DNA of 64,000 nt, taken from the NCBI GenBank assembly GCA_928724745.1, contig CAKMXJ010000003.1, positions 310,001 to 374,000 of the forward strand. The letters are read 5' to 3'. Shown here one piece after another: positions 19,426 through 29,407 of the stretch. This stretch comes from Anthracocystis setariae (Eukaryota > Basidiomycota > Ustilaginomycetes > Ustilaginales > Ustilaginaceae). A model generated the notes under the pieces. That model did not search any database. It had not been told where the DNA came from and was given only the letters and a program-made list of their open reading frames with translations. Position 1 is the stretch's first letter; each line of letters opens with the position of its first letter. Made by a program: the position numbers and the translations under genes.

Positions 19426-20019
19426 CTACCTGCCTTTGGGGATCTTGGCCACCCAGCTTAGGAAGATGCGGTGAATGTCCTTTCTCCACTCGAGTTCCTC
19501 CTCGGCTTCTTTGAGTGTGAACAATTTCCGCTCTCTTTCGTCCTTCTCCGGCCAGTCGCTCTTGACATCATCCGCAGAGTTGATCAGCACTTCGTGACCT
19601 GTGTACCTTGCTCTTGGCACAAAATCTGCATCGTCGGTGTGCTTAGATGGACTATCTTTATGCGGTTTGTGATCCAACACGGTCAATTGCGTCTCGGTAG
19701 CTGTAGAAACTGTTTCATCAGGTGCGGGGGGGTTGGTCTGACCGACGAGTCCAGCTTCTTCCCAAAGTTCGCGCACAGCTGCTGTTCGAGAGCTCTCTCC
19801 TTTCTCAATGCCGCCTTTAGGAAGGACATAGCGGTTGGTATGCTTGCGTGAGGAGACGAGCCACACCTGGATGCTGTCAGCGTAAGGGGAGGCAGGGGAG
19901 CGCTGAACCGGGATAGCCACGGCTACCTCCCGTGGTTTGACTGTCAAAGCAGAAGAAGAAGGTCAGCAGCTGCAATCTGTTTGTGTTCGTGTCGATACAT
20001 GCTGCCAGACTTACTCATT
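19426..20019 (-). CDS. Nudix hydrolase, diphosphoinositol polyphosphate phosphohydrolase type
   Basis: Minus strand, two exons. Exon 1 is four bases (ATGA, 20019-20016). The intron is 75 nt, with GTAAGT at 20015 and an acceptor TTTGACAG ending at 19941. Exon 2 is 19940-19426. The product is 172 residues, beginning M-I-K-P-R-E-V-A-V-A-I. The Nudix box GGIEKGESSRTAAVRELWEE followed by AGL is complete (residues ~44-66), with the catalytic RELWEE. Flanking RYVLPKG resembles the Aps1/Ddp1 group, which removes the beta-phosphate from inositol pyrophosphates and also cleaves diadenosine polyphosphates. An acidic insert (DHKPHKDSPSKHTDDADF) sits mid-protein. The start is inferred: without the tiny exon no ATG opens this frame. 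It is divergent from the Ptc5-like gene. Confidence 0.82.
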
Positions 20020-20587
20020 GCGCTACGAGGAACCAGTGTAGAGTCTTGAACGAGATGGTGTGCTTGAAAGGCAAGTGTGGTCGAAGTGGACCCTGCATCT
20101 ACGGTCTGACCTCTACCGCTAGAAATATGAGCAAGATGTGAGCAGACCCGATCTAACGTGTTGATACTTTGGCGGTCGGGCCACTTTCCGGTTTTTGTGG
20201 CTGCTCACACCGCTTTCTCGCTCCAATCTGGGAAATTTCGCCAACCTCTGGCGGGGCAGAATGCGACAGGCCTGTCAAATCGCATCGAAACTTTTTATAC
20301 AAAAAAGGGCGGAAGCGGACAACTCCACACTGTTTCATGCCCATAACGCTTCAAGAAGGTGTGCTGCCATCCGTCACATCTGATCCTCTCGCAATCATCA
20401 GCATAATAATATCGGAACGTCCGAATTCCCCGGCGCAAACTCAACGCACTCGTTTTGGTCTTATCAACTCACTTTCGGATTTGTTGCCGAAGGAAAAACT
20501 TGCAAGTTCTCGCGGTCTTGCCTGGACTTTTAAGCAGTTCCTATCCACGACAGACGCAGAAGCTTGTGGTCGATTTCGACTGAGCCC
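20020..20587. other. Divergent promoter interval, Nudix and PP2C genes
   Basis: 568 bases between divergent starts. No coding sequence supported. Confidence 0.5.
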
Positions 20588-22897
20588 ATGCTTGGTGCTC
20601 ATCGCATCCTGAAGAAGAGCGCCTTGGGCGTCTCTCTCTGCTGCCAGGCTTCCACCGTCGCTTCTTCCGCCTCTGCCTCGGCTCAGCATCACGCTCACCA
20701 GAGAGCTACATCATATCCACAACTGCCCTCCTCGGCTTTCTCGACCGTAACATCACCTCGCCGCTCTCCAACATCACCACGCTTGACACCGTCCTCCTCT
20801 TCTACCTCTTCCTCAACTTCGTCACCATCTTCGGCGTCGGGCTCGTTGTCGTGGAAACCTCCACCGCCTCCACCATCTGGATCTACTGCCGCCTCTCGAA
20901 AACAGTCCACTAGGGAGTGGCTTCTTGTCGGTGTAGCAGGTTCTGCAGCTGCGATTGGATCTTGGTACTATTGGTCCAATATTCGCCCCCGTCATCAAGC
21001 CAACAAAGCAGCGGCAGCAGCGCTGACCGCGAACGCCTCCTTTTCTCTCACCGCTGAAGCCAGGACCTCCTTTTCCATCCCCATCCGTCAAGCTCAGGCT
21101 GGAGGCCCCACCAACAAAGTGGTCACCACGCTTACCAACGCCGAGGTCGATCGCCGCCTCACCGAGAATCAGCGTAGTACTCGCGTGGATCGACCGCGGG
21201 GAGCTTGCTTGGTGGCTCGTTACGATACAAACTCGGTCGCAAGTAACGATCCGATCGAGGACAAGAGGGCCGAGGTCATCGTCGAGCGTGACCGGGCTGT
21301 TGCAGACAATCACCCGTCCTCGTCGTCCACTTCTCCTGTCTTGCCGACTCCCAACACGGCTGCAGCAAGCGCCAATGGCGATCTTTGCTTCTTCGCTGTC
21401 ATGGACGGACATGCAGGCTTTCACACCAGCACTTTGCTCAGTCAGAAGTTGATCGCTTTTGTCGCTCTGGAGCTCGACAAGATTTTCAGGGAGGCAGGCG
21501 AGTATGGAGAAATAGCGAAAGCCAAGAACGCCATGCCGAGCAAACTTTGGCGCGCCCTCGTTGGTGGCAAAGGCGCCTCTCCCACCGCAGGTTCTAGCAC
21601 CGGTCTAGATGGGGACCCAGAGGTGGTCAAGAGAGCGATCGTCAAAGCTTTCCGAGGTCTCGACAAGGAGATCGTCAACACACCTGTCGAACTGCTCAAG
21701 GAGTATGAGCTCAGTCTGGCTTCTACTTCGTCCAGCTCCGTCTCACCAGAAGGCGCAGCAGGCCAGGCTCGAAGCTTGAGCTCGCTTGCCCACAGCATCT
21801 TCCCAAGCTCGATCAACGCAACCTTCACCGCCACTCAAAAGAGTGCCTACGAGAGCATCCTCCCCGCGCTTTCGGGAAGTTGCGCACTTTTGACTTACAT
21901 TGATTCGGCTCGACAGGATGTCTACGTTGCCTGTACGGGTGACTCGCGCGCTGTAGCTGGATACTGGGACGAGGAGACAGGCAAGTGGGAAGTCGAGGCC
22001 CTCTCGGTCGACCAGACTGGCCGTAACCCGGACGAGGTGAAGCGGATGCAATCTGAGCACCCTGCTTCCGAGTCTGACAAAGTCGTCCAGCGCGGTCGTG
22101 TGCTCGGCGGACTTGAGCCTACTCGCGCATTTGGTGATGCTAGGTACAAGTGGAATCGTGAACTGCAGTATCGTCTCTACGATGCTTTCCTACCTGGTGG
22201 TCGTAATTCGACGCGGGGCCCACCCCGAGGACTCGAGACTCCACCTTACGTCACCGCGTCGCCTGTCGTTGAGTGGCGTCGAGTAGGGGAGACCAGCTCT
22301 AGTCCCAACCGCGAGCTCAGATTCATCATCATGGCTACGGACGGTCTATGGGATATGATGAGCAACGAGGAAGCTGTCAGCCTTGTTGCCGGTCATTTGG
22401 CGGGTATCAAGGGCACCATCCGTTCTTCTGAGCTGCAGAGACACACTTTCCAACCGCTTGACAAGCAGCACTCGCTGCCTTCTGCTGCCCCGATCCACTC
22501 GTCGTCCGCTTCCACCGGTTTGTCAACTGCGTCAGCAAACGCCGCAACCGAAGACCAGGGCCCGTCGACACGAGTCAAAATCGCATCTTCTGACGAGCAG
22601 CGAGAGCTGGCAGTATCGAAACAGCATCCTCTCTCCAAGGGCCCCGAACCGCTACGAACGTTCCAATTTCAAGATGAGAACCTATCAACGCATCTCATCC
22701 GCAATGCGCTCGGCGGCGCCAACCAACAACGCGTCGCTGGTCTGCTGGCCATCCCCGCTCCTGAGAGCAGGAGATACAGAGACGACATCACTGTCAACGT
22801 CATCCTTTTCAACTCGCCTACATCTGCGCCCGCTCAACCTCCAGCTCCGGCTGCCACTGTACCAGGCACAGAGCCCGCCGTCAAGGCCAAGCTTTAA
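20588..22897 (+). CDS. PTC5: Mitochondrial PP2C phosphatase, Ptc5/PDP-like
   Basis: 769 residues from the ATG at 20588; the upstream extension starts with GTG. The N-terminus is basic and Ser/Ala-rich like a mitochondrial presequence. A Ser-rich linker and a single membrane span, WLLVGVAGSAAAIGSWYYW (about 111-130), follow. PP2C motifs come in order: VMDGHAGFH near 272, CTGDSRAVAGYW near 449, GLEPTRAFGDARYKW near 507 and ATDGLWDMMSNEEAV near 583, with late DDITVNVILF. These give the metal-binding aspartates. The GLEPTRAFGDARYKW wording is typical of pyruvate dehydrogenase phosphatases, so the likely role is reactivation of mitochondrial PDH by dephosphorylating its E1 alpha subunit. A Ser/Pro-rich insert lies between the last two catalytic motifs (residues about 610-690). 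Confidence 0.88.
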   Translation: MLGAHRILKKSALGVSLCCQASTVASSASASAQHHAHQRATSYPQLPSSAFSTVTSPRRSPTSPRLTPSSSSTSSSTSSPSSASGSLSWKPPPPPPSGSTAASRKQSTREWLLVGVAGSAAAIGSWYYWSNIRPRHQANKAAAAALTANASFSLTAEARTSFSIPIRQAQAGGPTNKVVTTLTNAEVDRRLTENQRSTRVDRPRGACLVARYDTNSVASNDPIEDKRAEVIVERDRAVADNHPSSSSTSPVLPTPNTAAASANGDLCFFAVMDGHAGFHTSTLLSQKLIAFVALELDKIFREAGEYGEIAKAKNAMPSKLWRALVGGKGASPTAGSSTGLDGDPEVVKRAIVKAFRGLDKEIVNTPVELLKEYELSLASTSSSSVSPEGAAGQARSLSSLAHSIFPSSINATFTATQKSAYESILPALSGSCALLTYIDSARQDVYVACTGDSRAVAGYWDEETGKWEVEALSVDQTGRNPDEVKRMQSEHPASESDKVVQRGRVLGGLEPTRAFGDARYKWNRELQYRLYDAFLPGGRNSTRGPPRGLETPPYVTASPVVEWRRVGETSSSPNRELRFIIMATDGLWDMMSNEEAVSLVAGHLAGIKGTIRSSELQRHTFQPLDKQHSLPSAAPIHSSSASTGLSTASANAATEDQGPSTRVKIASSDEQRELAVSKQHPLSKGPEPLRTFQFQDENLSTHLIRNALGGANQQRVAGLLAIPAPESRRYRDDITVNVILFNSPTSAPAQPPAPAATVPGTEPAVKAKL

Positions 22898-24176
22898 GGA
22901 TCATCATACAACAGCAATACCATTATGCTTTTGCGGCAATGCACCTATTGTACCATAATATACCTAGTCTGCGAGTGAGACTGATGGACGGAAATCATGT
23001 TTCTGTGACATTCTCACTCTGCGTTAGGATACGGCGACTAAGCTCTGGATTGAGCTTTCGGTTTGATTTAAAGTTCGGAGAGACAAAGTTGTACGGGAAG
23101 ATAGAGGTGGGCGGCAGGTGTGCGGCGATGGAGTTTCGTTAAGCGAATGAAATGGGCGTGGGATGTGCAGTGCTGTACAGCCTGATTGCGCACGCCGCGT
23201 GGTGATGCGATGCAATGAAATGTCTATGCAATGCGGAGTTCGACACCCACTCGGTTGGTGGACGATGGTTTTCATCACTTCATCCACTCCCGTTGTTGAT
23301 GTTCTTTGCTCGGATTCATCTTCACGTCTCTGTACTGCATCGCTTCATAAAAGAAGGTTACGGGTTTGGTTCGTTGTTGACCCACCCACCGGCGCGACGT
23401 CTTGGCACAACAGAGGTTGGACGACGTTGTGGGAAGATTAGAGTTGATGAGCCTCGTCAAGCGAGGGTAAGCGGAATGAATTTACCGAAGCAGCGGTTGA
23501 ACGAGTTGCCGGACGCACACTCGGGCAGACTTGTCTTTTGACCGGGATGGCGAGGCGTGTGGTTACGCCATGCTGGACCAAAGCATGGCATCCAATTGTG
23601 ACGCTCGGCGATTGGCTTTGTGATATCCAAAGCCGTCATAGCCCGAATGTTATTGGCACCGCCCGACGTGATCCCAACGGTCTTGTCCATTGTCCTGTCA
23701 TCCTTCTCAGCCCGGATGCTTCTCACAGCCACTCTCATCCGACCAGTGGGTCTGACAACTTCGTTCGGTAAACACTTTCTCTCGCCCCACCCACCTGCCG
23801 TGATTCATCACGCCAAAGCGGTTCACACATGTGGCTGATGGTTGCAAACGACCTCGCCGCGCAGACACAAGCCCACATGAGCGGAATCTGGCTCGTTTTC
23901 CGAATCCGAGGCTGAGCTTAGGATTCATATTGCATACTCGAGCGACTGTGCGCAACAAAGCGAAACGTTGTTTAGGAGTCGGTGCCCGGAGGACGTGGAG
24001 CTTGATGTTGTTTCCGATCGACCAAGAAGGCTTTCGAACTGCGCAGAGGAAATCCAGCGCCATTATGTCGAGTAGACCAAACCAAAGGACAGCGGTGGTT
24101 GATTTGACCACCATCATCTCTATTCAACTCAGTCTCTTCGATTCTACTGACCAAACGTTGAGCTGTCTTGGTGATC
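22898..24176. other. Intergenic, no supported gene
   Basis: About 1.3 kb. Only short unrelated ORFs on both strands. A leader or small upstream exon of the 24177 gene could lie in its last 200 bases, but none could be proven. Confidence 0.5.
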
Positions 24177-26867
24177 ATGCTACATCAGAACTATGTAGAA
24201 AGGGATGGAGCAAGCGATGGAGTTCATAGAACCCATCTCCCATCCTTTAAAGACCTTTTGTCCAATAGTAAGGATATCGTAGATGAAAGCCAGTCCATTC
24301 CAATGCCACACTCAGCAAGGCCCAAGCTTCATGCCGTAGCTTCCTCACCTCCTAGGTATGGTGACCAGTCTCACCACCGTCTTGACGCTGGGACCACGTC
24401 CTACCAGCCACTTCCACCGGGACAGAGAATTCCAGAGCGAGCTTCGCAGTCGTTCTCAAGCCATAGGTTCTACTCGAACGGGCTTCCCCAAGATCGTTAC
24501 CAGCAAACTTTGCAAGTTTATCTCGAACGGCCTGCAGCCGACTCCTCTCAGCAATATCAAGGTGCTGCTGATGGTCAACCTCATGTAGGTCTCCAAGGCA
24601 GAAGTCTTGATATGGTTGAGCACAATGTATCATCCCACATGGGTAAGCCATCTCTCCCACCTCATAGCCACAGAACATCACAACAGGGCGGGAGGATGTG
24701 TGAAAGTGGGCGCTCTTCCCAGTCGACTAAACGTTCGGAGTACGAATCCGGGCAGGTGTCCTCAAGCCCAGCCTTTGGCGTTACCACTCGGGACCATGAC
24801 CACAGAGCTATTGGCCGGACCATGCATCAACCTGCGCAAGATAATCGTCCTGTACCAACTGATCCGATTCCTAGTCAAGGCTCTCGCATCATTTCGATCT
24901 CTCCTCACCAGTCACAGAACGGCGCTCATCATAATTTGCGAAACGGAGAGCAACTCTCCATCTATCCGCCGGTCAACGATGATCCTGGCGAGGGGAAAAG
25001 ATCAGGAGGAGTAGGCCCCCTGCCTCGAAGCAGGGTGAACACGTTTGATCGACAAAGCTGCCCGTCCCCTTCGCTGACCATGCAAGATTCTATGCATGGA
25101 AGGCAGCTACTGCGCCCATCCCACTCGCATCTCGCATCGCCAAGTTTACCTTTGTCTTCGGGCAGGGGGAGGATTTTCAGCTATTCGAGCGACAAACCCT
25201 CTACTCCGACGACGACACAAGTTTTTAGGTCTTCATTGCCATCTACTTCTCCTCATTGCCGAGCACAACCCACTCGAGAAGATGCTCAGTTCAGTTCTCA
25301 GCATCGACGTGTGCCATCCACTTCTCGATCCCATCCTGGCGAGCAGAGAGAGTATCCACGGCGACCATATTCGCAAGATAGAATAAGCGAGCACGTCAAC
25401 GCCTCCCACACTGACCAACGCTCTCGTCAAATGACCCATCCAAGCGGTCCAGACAGATCGAATCTGCGATCCGGTGTCGCCCCGTTTCCGAAACCCCAAG
25501 CCGGGACTCGAACCTTTCCCTCGCACCGGGAAGATCCATCTTGGAGCTATCAAACACAGCAACCAGGCCAAATATCCATGACCACGAGGCAACGCAAGGC
25601 TGATCAGGAAGTCGAGCTGAGGGGTCATGCCGGGCCCGTCCAGTCCAGGTTTGCATTTGACCCGGCTGCAGAGCAATCAGCACCCTATGTCGCTGCATAT
25701 CATCACCGAAAAGGATTAAATTCCGTCAAAGGTAGGGACCCGCAGTCACAGGAGGCATGTCAGGATGAACATCAAGGGCCTCAGCCCTCAAGATATAAAG
25801 ACATCCATTCTATTCGACGAGAGCCTCTTTCTACTTCCCAGCGCGCTGCTCATTTTGATGTTCAACATCGAGAGAAGAACGAGCACGAAGAACACGCTCG
25901 ACGAGTCCATCTGCAGCAGCAGGCCAGGCCACTAAGTGCAACGCCTCCCACGTATCATTCCGCTTATGATCACTCCAAAGCCATGCACGCCGATCATCGG
26001 AATCCCGCTTTAGGATCTCATTTGGAGCTGCGACATTCCGCTAGCGCTCACTATAACATGATGGCCAGACCCGAACTTCCATCCCCCCGGTCAGGTTCTG
26101 TCAGATCAATCGGAGAGGCTTCGTATCGGCGCAAAGTACCCTCGAGCTCGCAGTTCGAGGCGCTGCCAGCAAGTTTTGGCAGCCGAAGCGAAACAAGGGT
26201 AGTCGATGGTGGAGGTATGGTGTTTGTGGAAAACACGCTAGTGAGCGACTCTTACCGAAAGCATCCAATGCACCCATTGGCTCCAAGCAGACCGGCTGCG
26301 TCATACAGACCGAGCAACCTGACTTCCGAGAGGTACCGGGCACCCTCTATGCACAGACATGAGCTGCAACCACGTCCGATGTATCCCAGAAGCCCCCATT
26401 CTAAGCAGGTCCACCCTGACGACATCCAACGCATAATTGACCCTCGGCAGGAAACGAGAGGAAATGGATCGATCAACGACGCTCGTCAAACCTCTCTGCG
26501 ACCGACCTTGCCCGTAACGCCGTCGAACTTGAACCACCAATTCCGATTTCGACCTCAACCGCCGGTTATTGCATCTCAACCAACTCAACATCCCAACCCA
26601 ACAATGTCGGCTCCTCTCGTTCCGCCTGGTAAAAAAAGATTGAGGGCTGACTCGGACACTTCCTTAATGGTCAAGGCATCTCGAATCGCAGTCGGATCTG
26701 CCCCGGCTCCTCAGCACAGACCAAGTCCTCAACGTGAAGCAGAGCCAAGACACCGATTACCCGACCAATCGTCCTCCAAGCCGGAGTCCAGCCCAATGTG
26801 GAGACGCACCCCAACAAACGGCGGAGCTGGATCTACATCCATCACACCTCCTCTCTCGTCAAGCTGA
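24177..26867 (+). CDS. Long disordered protein, unknown function
   Basis: 896 residues from the ATG at 24177; the frame opens three codons earlier through TTG/GTG. Almost the whole protein is low-complexity, rich in Ser, Pro, His, Arg and Gln, with many SS, SP and RS pairs. No membrane span, zinc finger or known domain was seen. Only two parts look constrained: the N-terminal RTHLPSFKDLLSNSKDIVD, a short amphipathic motif, and a C-terminal basic GKKRLRADSDTSLMVKASRI that could be a nuclear localisation signal. The single 2.7-kb open frame supports a real gene. A nuclear scaffold or transcription-related role is speculation from composition. An acceptor-like CTATGTAG just after the ATG leaves open an alternative 5' exon. 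Confidence 0.7.
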   Translation: MLHQNYVERDGASDGVHRTHLPSFKDLLSNSKDIVDESQSIPMPHSARPKLHAVASSPPRYGDQSHHRLDAGTTSYQPLPPGQRIPERASQSFSSHRFYSNGLPQDRYQQTLQVYLERPAADSSQQYQGAADGQPHVGLQGRSLDMVEHNVSSHMGKPSLPPHSHRTSQQGGRMCESGRSSQSTKRSEYESGQVSSSPAFGVTTRDHDHRAIGRTMHQPAQDNRPVPTDPIPSQGSRIISISPHQSQNGAHHNLRNGEQLSIYPPVNDDPGEGKRSGGVGPLPRSRVNTFDRQSCPSPSLTMQDSMHGRQLLRPSHSHLASPSLPLSSGRGRIFSYSSDKPSTPTTTQVFRSSLPSTSPHCRAQPTREDAQFSSQHRRVPSTSRSHPGEQREYPRRPYSQDRISEHVNASHTDQRSRQMTHPSGPDRSNLRSGVAPFPKPQAGTRTFPSHREDPSWSYQTQQPGQISMTTRQRKADQEVELRGHAGPVQSRFAFDPAAEQSAPYVAAYHHRKGLNSVKGRDPQSQEACQDEHQGPQPSRYKDIHSIRREPLSTSQRAAHFDVQHREKNEHEEHARRVHLQQQARPLSATPPTYHSAYDHSKAMHADHRNPALGSHLELRHSASAHYNMMARPELPSPRSGSVRSIGEASYRRKVPSSSQFEALPASFGSRSETRVVDGGGMVFVENTLVSDSYRKHPMHPLAPSRPAASYRPSNLTSERYRAPSMHRHELQPRPMYPRSPHSKQVHPDDIQRIIDPRQETRGNGSINDARQTSLRPTLPVTPSNLNHQFRFRPQPPVIASQPTQHPNPTMSAPLVPPGKKRLRADSDTSLMVKASRIAVGSAPAPQHRPSPQREAEPRHRLPDQSSSKPESSPMWRRTPTNGGAGSTSITPPLSSS

Positions 26868-27073
26868 GCTTCAAACCTTACACTCAATTGTTGTCATGCG
26901 AAATACAAGTGGTTATCATTTGCTAAAGATGTATGAAGAAAAACAAAACCAGAACTATCGTTACTACTGTCATCTGAGAGAGAGGAAAAACCAATGTTGT
27001 CGTGGGGGTATCGTGTCGTGTCGTAGATCGTAGCTGTTTGAAATCCAGTGCAGTAAGTGAGATATACTGTATG

Positions 27074-27943
27074 TTAGCTGCGTCTCTTTTTGGGGCCTAG
27101 GAAAGAGAGGAGGACGAGGAGGGTGGGGATCGAAGAGTCGGTGGATGAAGGGTCGTGGCGGGAAAACACCCACGAGCCGCAAACCGCACCTGTACTGCTC
27201 ACGCTGTCAAAGACCGAGTCGGGGATCTGAACAACTCCCAGCGACACCAACTCGGCAGCGAAGAAGGAATCCGATCCAAGGAAATGTGACCTCATCTCAC
27301 CTTGCCTCCTTCGCCCGATCCTTCTGAGTGCAGGTGCTTCTCGTGTTGAAGGCGACAGATGCAGTCCGAGCGCATTGTCGCAGCCGAGGAAAGCCTCTAC
27401 GTCCGGAACCAACATTCTACCTTCAGTGAGGTCCAAAATCGATTCTTGGTCGTTTGCGTCCACCAACAGGGAGGTCGGGATAGGCTTGCGGCGCGAGGTC
27501 CTGAGCTTGGCCACCAAATACGTAGGACGAGGTCGAGAATCCGGAGAGCCTTGTTCGTCTTCGTTCTCACTTGATGGGGGAGAGGGATAGAACACGCCAG
27601 TTGAGATGGCTCTGCGGCGTCGCTTCTTGATGCGTCCGAGAACCGGTGCTGGATCCAGGTGAGGGATGCAGAGGGGCATCAGATCTTCTTCGTCCTTCTC
27701 GTCCTCTGAAGTGTCTGCGTCTCCGTTGTCGAATAGAAGGGATGAAGGAATAGGGAGACGTGCGAAATGCCTCTTTTGGATCTCCTGTTCGGCTCGTTCC
27801 TTGAGTACTTGCTTGAGCTGCTTTGATTGTAGGTGTGAGTTGTTGAAAGTCGTGATCGAGGTAGGCCATTCGGCGTCTTGAAGGATATAAAGCAATGTAG
27901 CGGGGGTCACAGGCTCGTCGTGCATGATAGGTTCGGGCCACAT
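27074..27943 (-). CDS. Hypothetical protein with duplicated PIPxSLL motif
   Basis: 289 residues from the ATG at 27943; the longer frame starts with GTG. No family recognised. Visible features are an N-terminal segment with TPATLLYILQDAEWPTSITT and an acidic cluster SEDEKDEEDL. A short motif occurs twice: PIPSSLLFD near residue 64 and PIPTSLLVD near 154. Three Arg/Lys-rich patches (RIKKRRRR, SRRKPIP, RRIGRRR) are also present. It is probably a nuclear or regulatory disordered protein, but this is only inferred from composition. It converges with the 24177 gene, the two stops lying about 200 bases apart. The single-exon frame is moderately long, so a real gene is likely but not certain. Confidence 0.55.
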   Translation of the reverse strand: MWPEPIMHDEPVTPATLLYILQDAEWPTSITTFNNSHLQSKQLKQVLKERAEQEIQKRHFARLPIPSSLLFDNGDADTSEDEKDEEDLMPLCIPHLDPAPVLGRIKKRRRRAISTGVFYPSPPSSENEDEQGSPDSRPRPTYLVAKLRTSRRKPIPTSLLVDANDQESILDLTEGRMLVPDVEAFLGCDNALGLHLSPSTREAPALRRIGRRRQGEMRSHFLGSDSFFAAELVSLGVVQIPDSVFDSVSSTGAVCGSWVFSRHDPSSTDSSIPTLLVLLSFLGPKKRRS

Positions 27944-29407
27944 TGGAGCAACAGCGTGAAGCACGAGAGAGGTGAAGGAGGGGATAGGTTTGATAGGATG
28001 AGAGATGGGGGAGGGGAAATAGATGAGATGATAAAGGTTTGAGAACGAAGGGGATACGTGGTAGGAACGGTGGACTATGAGGGGAGAAAGGATGCAGAAA
28101 GAGATCAGAGAGGCGCTTTATAGGTTTGGCGCATGATGGATGGTGGGTTGGAGAGCGGGGCGTCTAGAGCTTGGACTCTTTGACTATCGTGCCAAGTACA
28201 GGCTCATCACACTCGAAACTCGGGCTCAATCACGTTCATCACAGTTCTTATTGGTAGGTGTCGGACATGTCGTTCACGAGCCTCGGGCATGATCCAAGAA
28301 CGTGATATAGACCGACACAAAAACAATCGGTCCATCCCGAGACGGAGCTATTTCTACTTGGCATTGCAGTATGCATGGCAACCGATGCTGAAATCAAATT
28401 CGTGCACCTCTTCGCAACGTCACTTCTCGTTTCTCCTCGACTGAAGGTCTATCACATTGTGCGGGATATGATCGGCTCGCGATGTTCACCAGCTTTTTGG
28501 CCCGGTTGCTGCAGACTGGTGTTTCAGCCAGTGCCGATGGTTGCCGTGGAAGAAAAATTCATCGCTGGCCGGCATCCTTCCCAAGCCGCGCCCTCGTGCA
28601 AGACAGTATGCGGCTGCAACCCTTCAGACTACTCTGCTGCCATTCCAGACGGGTGACACGGGACGCAAAGATGAAACTTGAACAGGAACGAAGATCCAAT
28701 AATTGTCGTAGCTTCTGACCATTGGCTTCCGTCAATCGGCTTCGGTAAATCCTATGCGAGCCCGGGGACAACCTTGACTGCACTGCAATCACTGAAACTG
28801 AGGGGGTACAAATGTGAAAGGTCCTGTTTCTCGTAGAGGCACCTTATCGCTCGGTCTACAGGCAGGCAGGCAGGCAGGCAGGCAGATTAAGCCTTGTGTG
28901 GCTTTCATGGATGGTTTGGAGCCTGGGATGGGGTACACCACAGAGCGAAGAAAGATCTTAACGCCACGCCGAAAGCTTCACACGGGACACGGCACAGCTG
29001 CATGGACCGAGGCGTCGGTACGCATCGCGACCGTATCCGAGCTGGCTTGAATCCGATATGCATAACTCGACAGGTTAGCTTGTCAACCGCGCATGCAAGT
29101 CCGCTTCAGGAGAGACACAACAGTTTGCACACAGAGAATGCGGCGCTGTAGATCGCCCAATTACGCAATTGTGCTAATTGAGCAAGACAAAGCAGGTAAG
29201 AGAGCTGCACGAAACCGGTCTGCGTCCTGTATCTCGTCTTATTTTGAACAGGACCACTGCCGAATCGTGAGTTCTTACAGTGTACAGTATTTAGCAAAAG
29301 GGAGGCGGATCGCACGATTACAGTTGTGAGAGTCGAGTGGGTAGCAAACCCGCCGAAGAACCCACCCTTTCAATAGCCAGTTCATATCGTATACATAACA
29401 TCAAGAT
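27944..29407. other. Intergenic, no supported gene
   Basis: About 1.46 kb between the start of the 27074 gene and the stop of the Axl2-like gene. Short ORFs only. Contains a GGCA microsatellite at 28859-28885. Confidence 0.5.
28859..28885. repeat. (GGCA)n microsatellite
   Basis: Six tandem GGCA units, 27 bases. No coding role seen. Confidence 0.85.

Noticed and set aside
23707..24117. 136-codon minus ORF upstream of the 24177 gene
   Set aside because: Starts from a non-ATG codon, mixed composition, no domain or conserved-looking stretch.
28859..28885. GGCA repeats as a possible CRISPR or minisatellite array
   Set aside because: Pure four-base microsatellite with no spacers, in a eukaryotic genome.
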